DNA of 64,000 nt from contig JACRPN010000008.1 of NCBI GenBank assembly GCA_016223145.1, positions 172,074 through 236,073 on the forward strand. The letters are read 5' to 3'. This document shows, piece by piece, positions 8,324 through 16,465 of the stretch. Under the pieces are notes generated by a model. That model saw nothing but the letters and a program-made list of their open reading frames with translations. It searched no databases and was not told the DNA's origin. The stretch comes from Armatimonadota bacterium (lineage in GTDB: Bacteria > Armatimonadota > Fimbriimonadia > Fimbriimonadales > Fimbriimonadaceae). Numbering within the stretch: the first letter of the stretch is position 1; the number at the start of each line of letters is the position of its first letter. The position numbers were made by a program, and so were the translations under genes.

Positions 8324-9559
8324 TCACTCCTTCGGCATTCGGATCCAAGCGACGATCTGCTTGATCCTCTCGGCGCCCAGACCCTTAAAGCCAGGCATCT
8401 TGCTGGAAGGGCGAACGCTGTCAGGCTTTGTGATGAACCTCTCCAGCCAGACCGGGTCCGGGTTTCGCGCAGCGAGCTTGCGCAGGTTCGGATAGGGCCC
8501 AGCGCCCTCGCCGTTCTTTCCGTGGCACCCTGTGCACCCCGCCTTGGAGAACACTTCGAAGCCCTTCGCGGCCATCTCGGCATCCGGTTTCTCGGTGTCG
8601 CCACTGCGCGGCACGCCCGTCGAAAGGCTGATTTCGACGTCCTGGTTGCCGGTCAGGGGCGCGGTCCTCCCGCCGAAGAGGGCCGCCGAGACGCCAAAGA
8701 AGGCCACAAACGCAAACAGCGTCACCCGGCAAGCGCCTATCGGCCACTTCTTGCCGATCCAGGGCAGAAGCACCAGAAAGCAGCCAAGCAACCCGGGCAC
8801 GAGCGCCGCCCCGATCCATCCTTGGTGCAGCCATGCGTCGGTGGCCTTCAGCGCGCCGTGCATCGGCCAGGCGTACCAGCTCACGGTCGCGGTCTGCATC
8901 GCGAAATCATCCGGGGTGGCGGCAAAGCCGGTTGGCGCGCCCAAGAGAATTCCCAGCGCCGCCGCCATCGCCGCCGGAAAGAACGCGATCCAGGCGGTTC
9001 CCTTCAACTTCCAGCTTCCCGGAAGCAGCAGCAGGGCGCCCAGCCCAACGAGGCACGGCAGCACCCATCGGTGCGCGAAATACCAGCCCGCAAGCGTCGG
9101 TTCGCCAAGGGCCGAGCCTTGGAGAAGAAACTCAGAGGCCGTGGGCCCCATGATCGGCAGGCGGTAGGCGACTCCCGCCTCGGCGATGGCGGTCTGAACG
9201 TCGTGACGGTCCATCGGGAGCAGGTTGCCGGTGACTTGCAGCAAAAACGCCCCCATCGCCACCATCAAGCTCGCATACCAGACCCGAGCGCTCTCCTTGA
9301 ACCTCCCGGACCACGCGAGCGCGAGAACGGTCAGCGCCGAAAGTGCCAGCAGAAGTGCCGAGCCCCAAAAGTGGACGCCGACAAGCCAACGCGTGAGCGC
9401 CTCGTTCCGCATTTGGGAGACGCTCTCGTGCGCCCCCGCCACGTTGGGCGTGTACCTGGAGTGAAGCAGCACGCCAAGCCCCACTTGAAGCAGGACAAGG
9501 ACGATCAGGCTTTGAGATAGGCCCTTGGCGAAGGCGTTAGTTTTGGGTTCGTCGGGCAC
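8324..9559 (-). CDS. Cytochrome b-like membrane protein fused to a c-type cytochrome domain
   Basis: Residues 12-300 form a divergent quinol:cytochrome oxidoreductase b subunit with about seven membrane helices. It keeps the hallmark TGNLLPMDRHD (cf. TGYLLPWDQ of cytochrome b), helix B His63, helix D His163, and a degenerate PEWY region (VSWYAWPMHGALK). The C-terminal 85 residues are a c-type cytochrome with heme site CTGCHG (Cys342, Cys345, His346) and probable axial Met388 in SSKMPGF. The second histidines expected 14 residues after His63 and His163 are Thr77 and Leu177, so only one b heme seems possible. No Rieske gene is nearby. Fold call is good; electron donor and acceptor are unknown. 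Confidence 0.82.
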   Translation of the reverse strand: MPDEPKTNAFAKGLSQSLIVLVLLQVGLGVLLHSRYTPNVAGAHESVSQMRNEALTRWLVGVHFWGSALLLALSALTVLALAWSGRFKESARVWYASLMVAMGAFLLQVTGNLLPMDRHDVQTAIAEAGVAYRLPIMGPTASEFLLQGSALGEPTLAGWYFAHRWVLPCLVGLGALLLLPGSWKLKGTAWIAFFPAAMAAALGILLGAPTGFAATPDDFAMQTATVSWYAWPMHGALKATDAWLHQGWIGAALVPGLLGCFLVLLPWIGKKWPIGACRVTLFAFVAFFGVSAALFGGRTAPLTGNQDVEISLSTGVPRSGDTEKPDAEMAAKGFEVFSKAGCTGCHGKNGEGAGPYPNLRKLAARNPDPVWLERFITKPDSVRPSSKMPGFKGLGAERIKQIVAWIRMPKE

Positions 9560-9739
9560 GTGGCGATCTCCAGGAAAGAGACGGTCTGAGCGCCCGTAGG
9601 GTCACTCAAAGCCGATATTCTCGCCGAGCAAGAGGGCAGGATGGGTACGAAGCCCCACCAATACGTCACTTTTGGGCCATAGTGGCAAACCCGCCCCCTA
9701 CCCCCATCAGTAGTACAATCAGTAAAACCTACCGACCGT
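9560..9739. other. Divergent intergenic region
   Basis: About 180 bp between the divergently transcribed cytochrome and cyclase genes. It must hold both promoters, but no convincing -35/-10 pair or hairpin was found by eye. Confidence 0.5.
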
Positions 9740-11050
9740 GTGGGCGGCTGGGGTATTCGAGTGAGGTCAGAACTAGAAGGCGGCGCGAACGAGGGCTCGC
9801 AACAATTCGGCGAGCAGAACGTCGAGCAGATGCTCCTGCTCGCCGAACGTCTGCGCGCGGAGCACGGCGGCGACCTGGACGATTCGGTCATCCTCGCGGT
9901 CTCCGAAGCCTGCAACCTGCCTCCAGCATACGTTCGGCTCATCATCAACCGCCTGCCCGACAAGAAGAAGGGAAGCCTCTTCCAGAGGTTGAGAAAGGGT
10001 TTCCTTGCCCTGGAGACCGATGATCGAAGGTATGTGATTGCAGGCACCCTGGGAGCGCTCATTGCCGCCCTAAACATCGCGGGTCTGAAGCTCCAGGACC
10101 AATGGGGGCTCTTTGACACCCTGTCGCTGATTCTCCTTGGCGTCGGGCTCTGGAACAGCGCCGTTAGCCCCAATTCCCGGACGGCGGCGTTCGCGGGCGG
10201 TCTGTTGGGGCTGTCCTTTTTCATCATGCGGTCGGTGTTCGCGATGGCTCTGCGACTAACCAACGTCCAGTTCGCCACGCCTCTGTTCATCCCGTTCGGT
10301 CTCGGTGGCATGCTCGCCGGCATCATCGTCCATCGCTTTGCGAACGCGAACCGCCAGAAGCTGGGCCTTCAAGACCCCCAAGAGGAGCGCCAGCAGCTCC
10401 TAAGGCAATTGGTGGAGCTACAGGACAAGCTCCGCGAGGGCGAGCAGAGCATGACGTTTCTGAGCCTCGACATCGTAGGCTCGACGAAGATGAAGGAATA
10501 CGCTGACCCGCTCAGCGTCGAATTCACCTTCACGGAGTACCACAAGTTCTGCGACATGGCGGCGAGGCGGTTCGGCGGAAGGGTGCACTCCACAGCGGGC
10601 GACGGCGTCACCTGCGCGTTCCAGCATCCCCAGCAGGCTTTCCAGTCCGCAAGGTTCATCCAGGCGGGCCTGGTCGAACTCAACGCGTTCCGCAACAAGA
10701 TCGGCGTGCCGATCGTGCTCCGCGCCGGGATTCACACCGGGACGGTCGTCGCTCCGCCGGGCCAAGACATCTCCAAGATCAACTTTTCACACGTGATCGA
10801 TATTGCCGCCCACCTGCAGAAGACGGCCCCTCCCGGAGGCGTTGCCATCAGCGAGGACGCAGCGAAAATGCTGCCTGGAGGCGTAACGGCCGTAGGGTCT
10901 GACCAGGTCGAGGCTTCCGGTGTTGCCGGCCGCGTTTGGAGCCCCAGAGTCGTCGCGGCCGACGGCGCCCAGCCTCCGCCGATACCGCCTCAAGCGGCGC
11001 CTCCACCTTTCGATCTCGACACCCAGGGCACGAGCCTGGAAGGCGCGTAA
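9740..11050 (+). CDS. Membrane-anchored class III adenylate/guanylate cyclase
   Basis: Predicted nucleotide cyclase making cAMP or cGMP. The N-terminal ~95 residues are soluble and acidic. Several hydrophobic segments follow at about 98-190 (VIAGTLGALIAALNIAGLKL and later), then a short coiled linker (EERQQLLRQLVELQDKLREG). The cyclase homology domain occupies about 238-400. The two metal-binding aspartates are present: Asp244 in FLSLDIVGSTKMKEY and Asp288 in STAGDGVTCAF. LRAGIHTGTV is also conserved. The tail is Pro-rich. The start is uncertain: GTG at 9740 or GTG at 9761. Cyclic nucleotide specificity cannot be decided, and no effector gene is adjacent. Confidence 0.85.
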   Translation: MGGWGIRVRSELEGGANEGSQQFGEQNVEQMLLLAERLRAEHGGDLDDSVILAVSEACNLPPAYVRLIINRLPDKKKGSLFQRLRKGFLALETDDRRYVIAGTLGALIAALNIAGLKLQDQWGLFDTLSLILLGVGLWNSAVSPNSRTAAFAGGLLGLSFFIMRSVFAMALRLTNVQFATPLFIPFGLGGMLAGIIVHRFANANRQKLGLQDPQEERQQLLRQLVELQDKLREGEQSMTFLSLDIVGSTKMKEYADPLSVEFTFTEYHKFCDMAARRFGGRVHSTAGDGVTCAFQHPQQAFQSARFIQAGLVELNAFRNKIGVPIVLRAGIHTGTVVAPPGQDISKINFSHVIDIAAHLQKTAPPGGVAISEDAAKMLPGGVTAVGSDQVEASGVAGRVWSPRVVAADGAQPPPIPPQAAPPPFDLDTQGTSLEGA

Positions 11051-11160
11051 CGGACGCGATGCGCGATAGGCGATACGCGATGTGCGATACGCGATACGCG
11101 ATGGGCGATGGCCGCAAGAGGCCGCTTCGAGATCGAACGATTCTCTACGAACGGGTGTAG
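11051..11160. repeat. Degenerate GCGATACGCGATG tract
   Basis: Bases about 11,056-11,110 consist of imperfect copies of GCGATACGCGAT/GTGCGATACGCG in tandem, between the cyclase gene and mqnE. No coding signal is seen. Confidence 0.65.
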
Positions 11161-11216
11161 ATAGGTGCAGGGTCCCCGCGCGGGTACCCTATTCGCTCCG
11201 GAGCTAAGAAGAAACG

Positions 11217-12380
11217 ATGTCAGCGGCCATTCGCATCCTCGGAAACGAACTGCTTCCCATCTACGACAAGGTGCAGCGCGAAGAGCGACTGACCTTCGAG
11301 GACGGGATGGTGCTCGCCTCCACCCCGAACCTGACGGGCTTGGGATTCCTCGCAAACATCGTCCGAGAGCGAAGGCACGGCGCGAACACCTACTGGGTAC
11401 GGAACCAGCACATCAACTACACCAATATCTGCAACAAATTCTGTAAATTCTGCTCGTTTTACGCCAAGAAGGGGGGGCCGGAACCCTACGAGATGACCCT
11501 CGACGAGGTGCGCCGAAGGCTCGAATGGCATCGAGACGTGGCCTGCACCGAAATCCACATGGTCGGCGGCGTCAATCCGCGCCTCCCCTATGAGTACTAC
11601 CTCGGGCTCGTGCGCACCGTCAAAGAGGCGATCCCGGGGGTCCACGTGAAGGCGTTCACGGCGGTGGAGATCGCCGAAATCGCGAGGGTCGGCAAGACGA
11701 CGATCGAGGGCGCGCTCAGGGACCTGATCGAGGCCGGTCTCGACTCTTTGCCAGGCGGCGGAATCGAGGTGCTCTCCGACCGGGTTCACCAGGAGCTGTT
11801 TGGAAAGAAGCTTCGTGGTGAAGAGTGGCTCGCCGTAGCGCGCATCGCCGCAAAGCTCGGTTTGAAGCAGTACGCCACGATGCTCTACGGCCACATCGAG
11901 ACGAACGAGGAGCGCGTGGACCACTTGATCCAGCTCCGCGAGCTTCAGGATGAGACCGGACACTTTCTCACGTTCACGCCGCTCTCCTTCCACCCCGAGG
12001 GCACGGAACTGGAAAACCTGGAGCACGCCACCGCGGACTTGGACCTGCGCATGGTCGCGCTCTCGCGCCTGATGCTCGACAACTTCGATCATATCAAGAG
12101 CTTCTGGATCATGAACACCGTTCCGGTGACTCAGATGGCGCTGTGGTACGGGGCCGATGATGCGGATGGAACCGTCCATGAGTATGAGATCACTTACTCG
12201 GACTCGGACATCGGCAACAAGAAGCAGGTGCTCACGGTGGACGGCATGAAGAGGATGATCTCTGAGGTCGGGAGGGTTCCGGTCGAGCGGGACTCCCTCT
12301 ACAACGAGATCGTGCGCACGGAAACTCCTGAGCCCAACGCCCAGCGGCGGCTCACGGCCATCCCTGTGGCAGGAAGCTAG
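11217..12380 (+). CDS. mqnE: Aminofutalosine synthase, radical SAM
   Basis: Radical SAM enzyme of the futalosine pathway to menaquinone; it joins the chorismate-derived enolpyruvyl benzoate to adenosine. The 4Fe-4S motif is CNKFCKFC (Cys72, Cys76, Cys79) in NQHINYTNIC...SFYAKKGG. Other MqnE-typical blocks are IHMVGGVNPRLPYEYY, AGLDSLPGGGIEVL, ATMLYGHIET and FTPLSFHPEGTELE. The length of 387 aa fits. Other mqn genes are not in the window. Presence implies menaquinone as the respiratory quinone, which bears on the cytochrome b-c protein upstream. Confidence 0.94.
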   Translation: MSAAIRILGNELLPIYDKVQREERLTFEDGMVLASTPNLTGLGFLANIVRERRHGANTYWVRNQHINYTNICNKFCKFCSFYAKKGGPEPYEMTLDEVRRRLEWHRDVACTEIHMVGGVNPRLPYEYYLGLVRTVKEAIPGVHVKAFTAVEIAEIARVGKTTIEGALRDLIEAGLDSLPGGGIEVLSDRVHQELFGKKLRGEEWLAVARIAAKLGLKQYATMLYGHIETNEERVDHLIQLRELQDETGHFLTFTPLSFHPEGTELENLEHATADLDLRMVALSRLMLDNFDHIKSFWIMNTVPVTQMALWYGADDADGTVHEYEITYSDSDIGNKKQVLTVDGMKRMISEVGRVPVERDSLYNEIVRTETPEPNAQRRLTAIPVAGS

Positions 12381-12475
12381 TGTGGAGCCGGATGGTGCGC
12401 GGGGGGCCCGCCCGCGTTGCCTCATTCTCGGCACGGAATCGCGTTCAGTCCGCGGCCTGTTCCCATCCCAAAAAC

Positions 12476-13030
12476 CTATCGACCGCCACGGTCTCGACAA
12501 GCTTCATAGGGCTTTCCGGCCCATTGCGCGAGAAGCGGGCCAAGCCAGTCCGACTTCCCGATGTCTTGCCGCGAGAGCACTTTGAAGTCGGGCCCCACAA
12601 GCATCAAACCCCAAGAAGGGAAGCTGTCTTCTCCGTCACCGCCGTCTTTGACCTGCCGCACGGCGAGGATTCCGGACTTGGGAAAGCACTTCCGTCTTTT
12701 GAGTTTGCCCAGGCTTTTTGTCCAGATCAGCTCGCTTTCACTGAATCGGAACACCGTCTGCGATCGAAACAGCCAGAGAAAGATCAGGATCACCAGAACG
12801 TCTGTGGCCCAGAAGAGCATGACAAAGCCAACGGTGGGTCCGCTCGCGGTGCGCGCCAAGGCGGAGGCTAGCAACGCGATGCAGCCGCCGGTCCAGCCGA
12901 GAATCCACACGATAAAGAAGGCGATCGCGCACCCCATCCCCTTCGGACGGTAACGGATCACCGGGCTTCCCGACTCAAACTCGAGCAAAAAGCCCGCCGG
13001 AGGCGGAGCATGGCTTGTAGGTTCGAGCAT
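12476..13030 (-). CDS. Small membrane protein, unknown function
   Basis: No family was recognised. About 184 aa with two adjacent membrane helices near residues 28-55 and 63-85 (MGCAIAFFIVWILGWTGGCI; GFVMLFWATDVLVILIFLWL). A soluble C-terminal half follows that resembles PH-like membrane-protein tails (TVFRFSESELIWTKSLGKLK, then FPKSGILAVRQVKDG). The ATG at 13,030 was chosen because a longer version would read through the terminator of the upstream gene at 13,037-13,065. Confidence 0.6.
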   Translation of the reverse strand: MLEPTSHAPPPAGFLLEFESGSPVIRYRPKGMGCAIAFFIVWILGWTGGCIALLASALARTASGPTVGFVMLFWATDVLVILIFLWLFRSQTVFRFSESELIWTKSLGKLKRRKCFPKSGILAVRQVKDGGDGEDSFPSWGLMLVGPDFKVLSRQDIGKSDWLGPLLAQWAGKPYEACRDRGGR

Positions 13031-13036
13031 CAAAAT

Positions 13037-13070
13037 GGGACTTCGCACCGATGGTGCGAAGTCCCTTCTC
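13037..13070 (-). terminator. Rho-independent terminator of the 13,089 gene
   Basis: A perfect 13-bp stem (GGGACTTCGCACC, loop of 3, GGTGCGAAGTCCC), followed on the minus strand by ATTTTG. It lies 19 bp past the stop of the secreted protein gene ending at 13,089. Confidence 0.85.
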
Positions 13071-13088
13071 ATAGGTTGAAACGGCGAT

Positions 13089-13832
13089 CTACTTCGATCC
13101 GAAGTAGAAGCCATATTCGAGCACAAAGACCTCGCCCTTGCCCACCGTGAAGCGAACCTGGGACGTCGGGTTCATGGCGTAGGTCGTTCGGAAGAAGTAG
13201 TCTCGATCGCCCGCGAACTTGCTCGCAAAGGTGTGGTCGTATTCGAGGGTGATGGCGTCGCCGACGCTCCTCGAAATGTTGACCGACATACCCGCGCCAC
13301 GCGTGTTGTCGCCATCGCGCGGCGTGAGCTGCGCGTAGTTGATCGAGCCGCCAACGACGAAGTACCCGCTATCGCCGAAGATTGAGACTTTGGTCGATGC
13401 GGTCACGTTTCCGCCCAAAATATCGCCATAGCGATTGACGGTCGAATAGAAACCGGTCACATCCAGCCAATACTGCTCATCGCTGGAATTGTAGCGGTGG
13501 GAAAGAAAGACCAGAGAACTGGCCACTTCGGAGTCGTCGTCCGGAGAGGTTCGCAGGTGGCCGAACCCATAGGTGGTCATGCCCTTGTCGTCATCGCCGC
13601 CGGGCTTGCGGATGAAGGCAAAGGTCGCCCCATAGGCTGTAAACCCGTCACCCCAACCGTAGCCTGGCTGAACCAGCAACTGGGTCTGAGGGCCCGACCC
13701 CATGATCTTCATGCCCCCGAACGCCGGGCCATGCTGAACCGGACTGATCAAAGGTCGAAGAAAGGACCCTTCATCGGCGAGCGCCGAACCTACGATCGCG
13801 CCAAGAAACGCCAGAGCAATCAGTTTTTTCAT
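13089..13832 (-). CDS. Secreted beta-rich protein, paralog of the 14,000 gene
   Basis: About 247 aa with a clear signal peptide (MKKLIALAFLGAIVGSALA). The mature part alternates aromatic and polar residues as in beta-barrels or beta-sandwiches. It shares with the neighbour ending at 14,000 the C-terminal blocks TRGAGMSVNISRSVGD, EYDHTFASKF and QVRFTVGKGE. An outer-membrane barrel is possible but not proven, and the chain does not end in the usual C-terminal aromatic. Start: ATG at 13,832, after GGGAGA; longer readings have no signal peptide at their front. Confidence 0.7.
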   Translation of the reverse strand: MKKLIALAFLGAIVGSALADEGSFLRPLISPVQHGPAFGGMKIMGSGPQTQLLVQPGYGWGDGFTAYGATFAFIRKPGGDDDKGMTTYGFGHLRTSPDDDSEVASSLVFLSHRYNSSDEQYWLDVTGFYSTVNRYGDILGGNVTASTKVSIFGDSGYFVVGGSINYAQLTPRDGDNTRGAGMSVNISRSVGDAITLEYDHTFASKFAGDRDYFFRTTYAMNPTSQVRFTVGKGEVFVLEYGFYFGSK

Positions 13833-13937
13833 GTGTGCCGTTCTCCCAAATGATCTCAAATCGAGTTCGAATTCAGCCGAGGAGCGCAGGGGCCATCCTA
13901 AGGCTGCAACCCTGTGCGCGTCGGCTGTGAAAGTCAA

Positions 13938-13971
13938 GACCGCCCGCACCCTGCTTGAGGCGGGCGGCCGA
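13938..13971 (-). terminator. Rho-independent terminator of the 14,000 gene
   Basis: Stem CCGCCCGC (13,940-13,947) with GCGGGCGG (13,960-13,967), followed on the minus strand by the T-rich TCTTGACTTTC. It sits just past the stop codon of the paralog gene. Confidence 0.75.
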
Positions 13972-13999
13972 TTGTCGTCCCGGCTCACCGGGACTACGG

Positions 14000-14737
14000 T
14001 TACTTCGTGTTGACGACCCAGCCGACCTCAAATCGGTACATTTCACCCTTGCCAACGGTGAAGCGGACCTGTGTTCCGGGTCGCGCGTCCCAGGCGATGC
14101 GGGCGAACCAATCGGCCGCTCCGCCAAACTTGCTGGCAAAGGTGTGGTCGTATTCGAACACCATGTTGTCGCCGAACGGGCGAGCGATGTTCACCGAGAG
14201 ACCCGCGCCACGGGTGGTGGTGCCGGCATCGGGATCCCACTGGGCATAGTTCGCCGAGGCGGCGACCATGAACCCGGGGTCCTTGTCGTTGCCAAAGAGC
14301 TGCGTGCCGATCGTCACGGCTGCGCCCATGCCCTTGCCCCAGTCCTCTTCGTTGTCGTAGTAAGCGGCAACGCCCATGTAATAGGGGTCATCCTTGCCCG
14401 TATAGTCGTGGCAGACCTGGATGAACGTGTCGTTCGACGACGAGCCCGCGTCGGGATCCCATCGGTTGAACTTCACGGCAAACAGGGTCGCTCCCTTATA
14501 GTCGTTTCCGTCCGGCCGGGTGCCATAGGCGAGTTGGAGACCGGACTCGGTCCAGCCGTCGGCCCAGCCATAGAGGCCCTGGGCAAACCACATCGAGGTC
14601 TTGCCGCCCAGAAAGGCATCCATAGACCGAGTAAAGGAGATTGGCATCAAGTGCGATCGCGCAAAGGCGTCACCGTTGGCAAAGCCAACAGACGACAAGG
14701 CGAGGCCAGCCAAAAGAACGTTCCATCGTTTCGTCAT
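14000..14737 (-). CDS. Secreted beta-rich protein, paralog of the 13,089 gene
   Basis: About 245 aa with an N-terminal signal segment (MTKRWNVLLAGLALSSVGFA). The mature chain shares several blocks with the next gene: GYGWGDG-like LYGWADGWTESGLQLAYG, TTRGAGLSVNIARPFGD, FEYDHTFASKF and QVRFTVGKGE. This suggests a tandem duplication. WDPDAG occurs twice (near residues 94 and 172). Function unknown. A strong promoter lies upstream (14,796-14,825), and each of the two paralogs has its own terminator, so they look like independent, well-expressed units. Confidence 0.72.
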   Translation of the reverse strand: MTKRWNVLLAGLALSSVGFANGDAFARSHLMPISFTRSMDAFLGGKTSMWFAQGLYGWADGWTESGLQLAYGTRPDGNDYKGATLFAVKFNRWDPDAGSSSNDTFIQVCHDYTGKDDPYYMGVAAYYDNEEDWGKGMGAAVTIGTQLFGNDKDPGFMVAASANYAQWDPDAGTTTRGAGLSVNIARPFGDNMVFEYDHTFASKFGGAADWFARIAWDARPGTQVRFTVGKGEMYRFEVGWVVNTK

Positions 14738-14795
14738 TTGTCTTCCTCCGTGTGTATGCCTCATCCTTCAGGACCCGGCATACAGGACAATGCGA

Positions 14796-14825
14796 ACTAT
14801 ATTCTTAATGATCCTGAAATGTCAA
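14796..14825 (-). promoter_or_regulatory. Sigma70-type promoter for the 14,000 gene
   Basis: On the minus strand TTGACA (14,820-14,825), 18-bp spacer, TATAGT (14,796-14,801), about 60 bp before the ATG at 14,737. The surrounding DNA is AT-rich compared with its neighbours. Confidence 0.75.
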
Positions 14826-14884
14826 GAAATGGGGCCGATAGACCAGGCGTTTAGGTTCAAAGGTCCCCGTTCAGGCGCCAGGAC

Positions 14885-15679
14885 CTAGACCGGCAGGGCG
14901 CCAAGCGCTGCTCGGCAGAACCGCGCGCTTGACGCTACGCAATCCCAGATGTCGCGCCGTGAAGAGTCCTGCTCGACGACCACCCATTGAGTTCCCGCAT
15001 TCGCGAAAGCCGGAAGGATGCGCGCCCAGTTCAGGTTGCCCTCACCCACCGGCGCATAGTCCACCTCCCAACCAAAGACCGCCTTATCCTTGAGGTGGAC
15101 CACCGGGATCCGCCCCTTAAGGCGCTCGATTTGCTCCAGAAGGTCGACGCCGGCATGCCAGACCCAATAGGTGTCCAGGATGAAGTGAACCGACTTCTCA
15201 GTTCGCTCGACCAGAATGTCGAAGGGCCTTTCGCCGCCCTTGCCCATCCGCTCAAACTCGACAGCGTGGTTGTGATAGCCCATCGAGAGCCCCGTGGGCC
15301 TCATCTTCTCGTCTAGCTGGTTGAGGTTGTCGGCGAGCCTGCGATAGCCGTCCAGCCCGCCGTCGCGAGCCCATTGCGGCGGCACGGCAATCGCGGGGAA
15401 GGGGCACCGAAGCACCGAGTGAAACAAGATCTCCAACTCAAGGCTCGACTCGAAGCGCTCAATCGGGCGATGCGTGGCGCAGCACTCCAGGCCAAACTCG
15501 TCAAGCATGGTCCGGCCCGCCTTGGCGTCCACTTCGGGCCGGTCCCCGTTCATGCATTCCACGGCCGAGATTTGAACGCCTTCATAGCCGAGTTCCTTGG
15601 CTCTTCGAAGCGACTGATGCAAGCCCTGCCCGGACTTGACGTGGTCCCGAACGGTGAAGAGTTGAAGGCCGAGCCGCAT
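14885..15679 (-). CDS. Sugar phosphate isomerase/epimerase (xylose isomerase-like TIM barrel)
   Basis: 264 aa with the AP-endonuclease-2/xylose isomerase-like barrel pattern: MRLGLQLFTVRDH at strand 1, ELGYEGVQIS, the SMGYHNHAVEF metal/substrate loop, FILDTYWVWHAGVD with Asp and His ligands, and VVHLKDK before the C-terminal EGNLNW and VVEQD. Members isomerise or epimerise sugars or inositols; the substrate here is unknown. It is divergent from yebC, whose start is only 42 bp away, so the two share a very short promoter region. Confidence 0.85.
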   Translation of the reverse strand: MRLGLQLFTVRDHVKSGQGLHQSLRRAKELGYEGVQISAVECMNGDRPEVDAKAGRTMLDEFGLECCATHRPIERFESSLELEILFHSVLRCPFPAIAVPPQWARDGGLDGYRRLADNLNQLDEKMRPTGLSMGYHNHAVEFERMGKGGERPFDILVERTEKSVHFILDTYWVWHAGVDLLEQIERLKGRIPVVHLKDKAVFGWEVDYAPVGEGNLNWARILPAFANAGTQWVVVEQDSSRRDIWDCVASSARFCRAALGALPV

Positions 15680-15721
15680 GGCTGGAGGCTACCCCGCCGC
15701 CATCTGCCAAAATAGGCGGAT

Positions 15722-16465
15722 ATGGCTGGCCACAGCAAATGGAAGAACATCAGGCTCCGCAAAGGAAAGCAGGACGCGATCCGCGGCAAAGCATTCACCA
15801 GACTCAGCCGCGAGATCATCGTTGCGGCGCGCATGGGCGGCGGCAACGTCGGTGACAACGTTCGCTTGAGGATCGCGATCTCCAAAGCGCGCGAAGTCTC
15901 GATGCCCGCGGACACGATTGAAAAGGCTATCAAGCGCGGCACCGGCGAGCTTGCCGGCGAGGCGATGGAAGAGCTGACTTATGAGGGCTACGGCCCCGGA
16001 GGCGCTGCGGTGATCGTCGAGGTGACGACGGAAAACCGAAACCGAACCGTCGCCGACCTGCGCCACGCCTTCTCCAAGTGCGGAGGGAACCTGGCGGAGA
16101 ACGGCTCTGTGAGCTGGAGGTTCAAGCGCCTCGCGGAGATCATCGTGCCGAAAGCCAGCCACGACGAGGACGAATTCACCCTTCAAGCCATCGACGCCGG
16201 CGCAGAGGAAGTCTCGACCGACGAAGAGTCCTTCACCGTGCACACCGCCGTCGAAGGCATGCACAAAGCGTGCGAAGCACTCGAAGGCGCGGGCTACAAG
16301 GTGGAAGAAGCTAACATCACCTACGTTCCGAGCGACATGGCCGCGCCTGCGGCCGACGACCTTCCGAAAATCGCCCGCCTACTGGACATGCTGGAAGAAC
16401 TCGACGACGTAAAGGAGACGTACGTGAACGTCGACCTGCCGGAAGACGTCTTCGATTCGGCGTGA
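15722..16465 (+). CDS. yebC: YebC/PmpR family DNA-binding regulator or translation factor
   Basis: 247 aa and full length. It begins with the invariant AGHSKWKNIRLRKGKQDAIR and continues with the family blocks FTRLSREIIVAARMGGG, NVRLRIAISKAREVSMP, DTIEKAIKRGTGE and YEGYGPGGAAVIVE. The family has been described as a transcriptional regulator and more recently as a ribosome-associated factor. It heads a tight cluster: its stop overlaps the GTG start of the rhomboid gene by four bases. Confidence 0.95.
   Translation: MAGHSKWKNIRLRKGKQDAIRGKAFTRLSREIIVAARMGGGNVGDNVRLRIAISKAREVSMPADTIEKAIKRGTGELAGEAMEELTYEGYGPGGAAVIVEVTTENRNRTVADLRHAFSKCGGNLAENGSVSWRFKRLAEIIVPKASHDEDEFTLQAIDAGAEEVSTDEESFTVHTAVEGMHKACEALEGAGYKVEEANITYVPSDMAAPAADDLPKIARLLDMLEELDDVKETYVNVDLPEDVFDSA

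Noticed and set aside
11220..12500. Long minus-strand reading frame opposite mqnE
   Set aside because: It is a high-GC shadow of the well-matched radical SAM gene; the translation has no recognisable motif.
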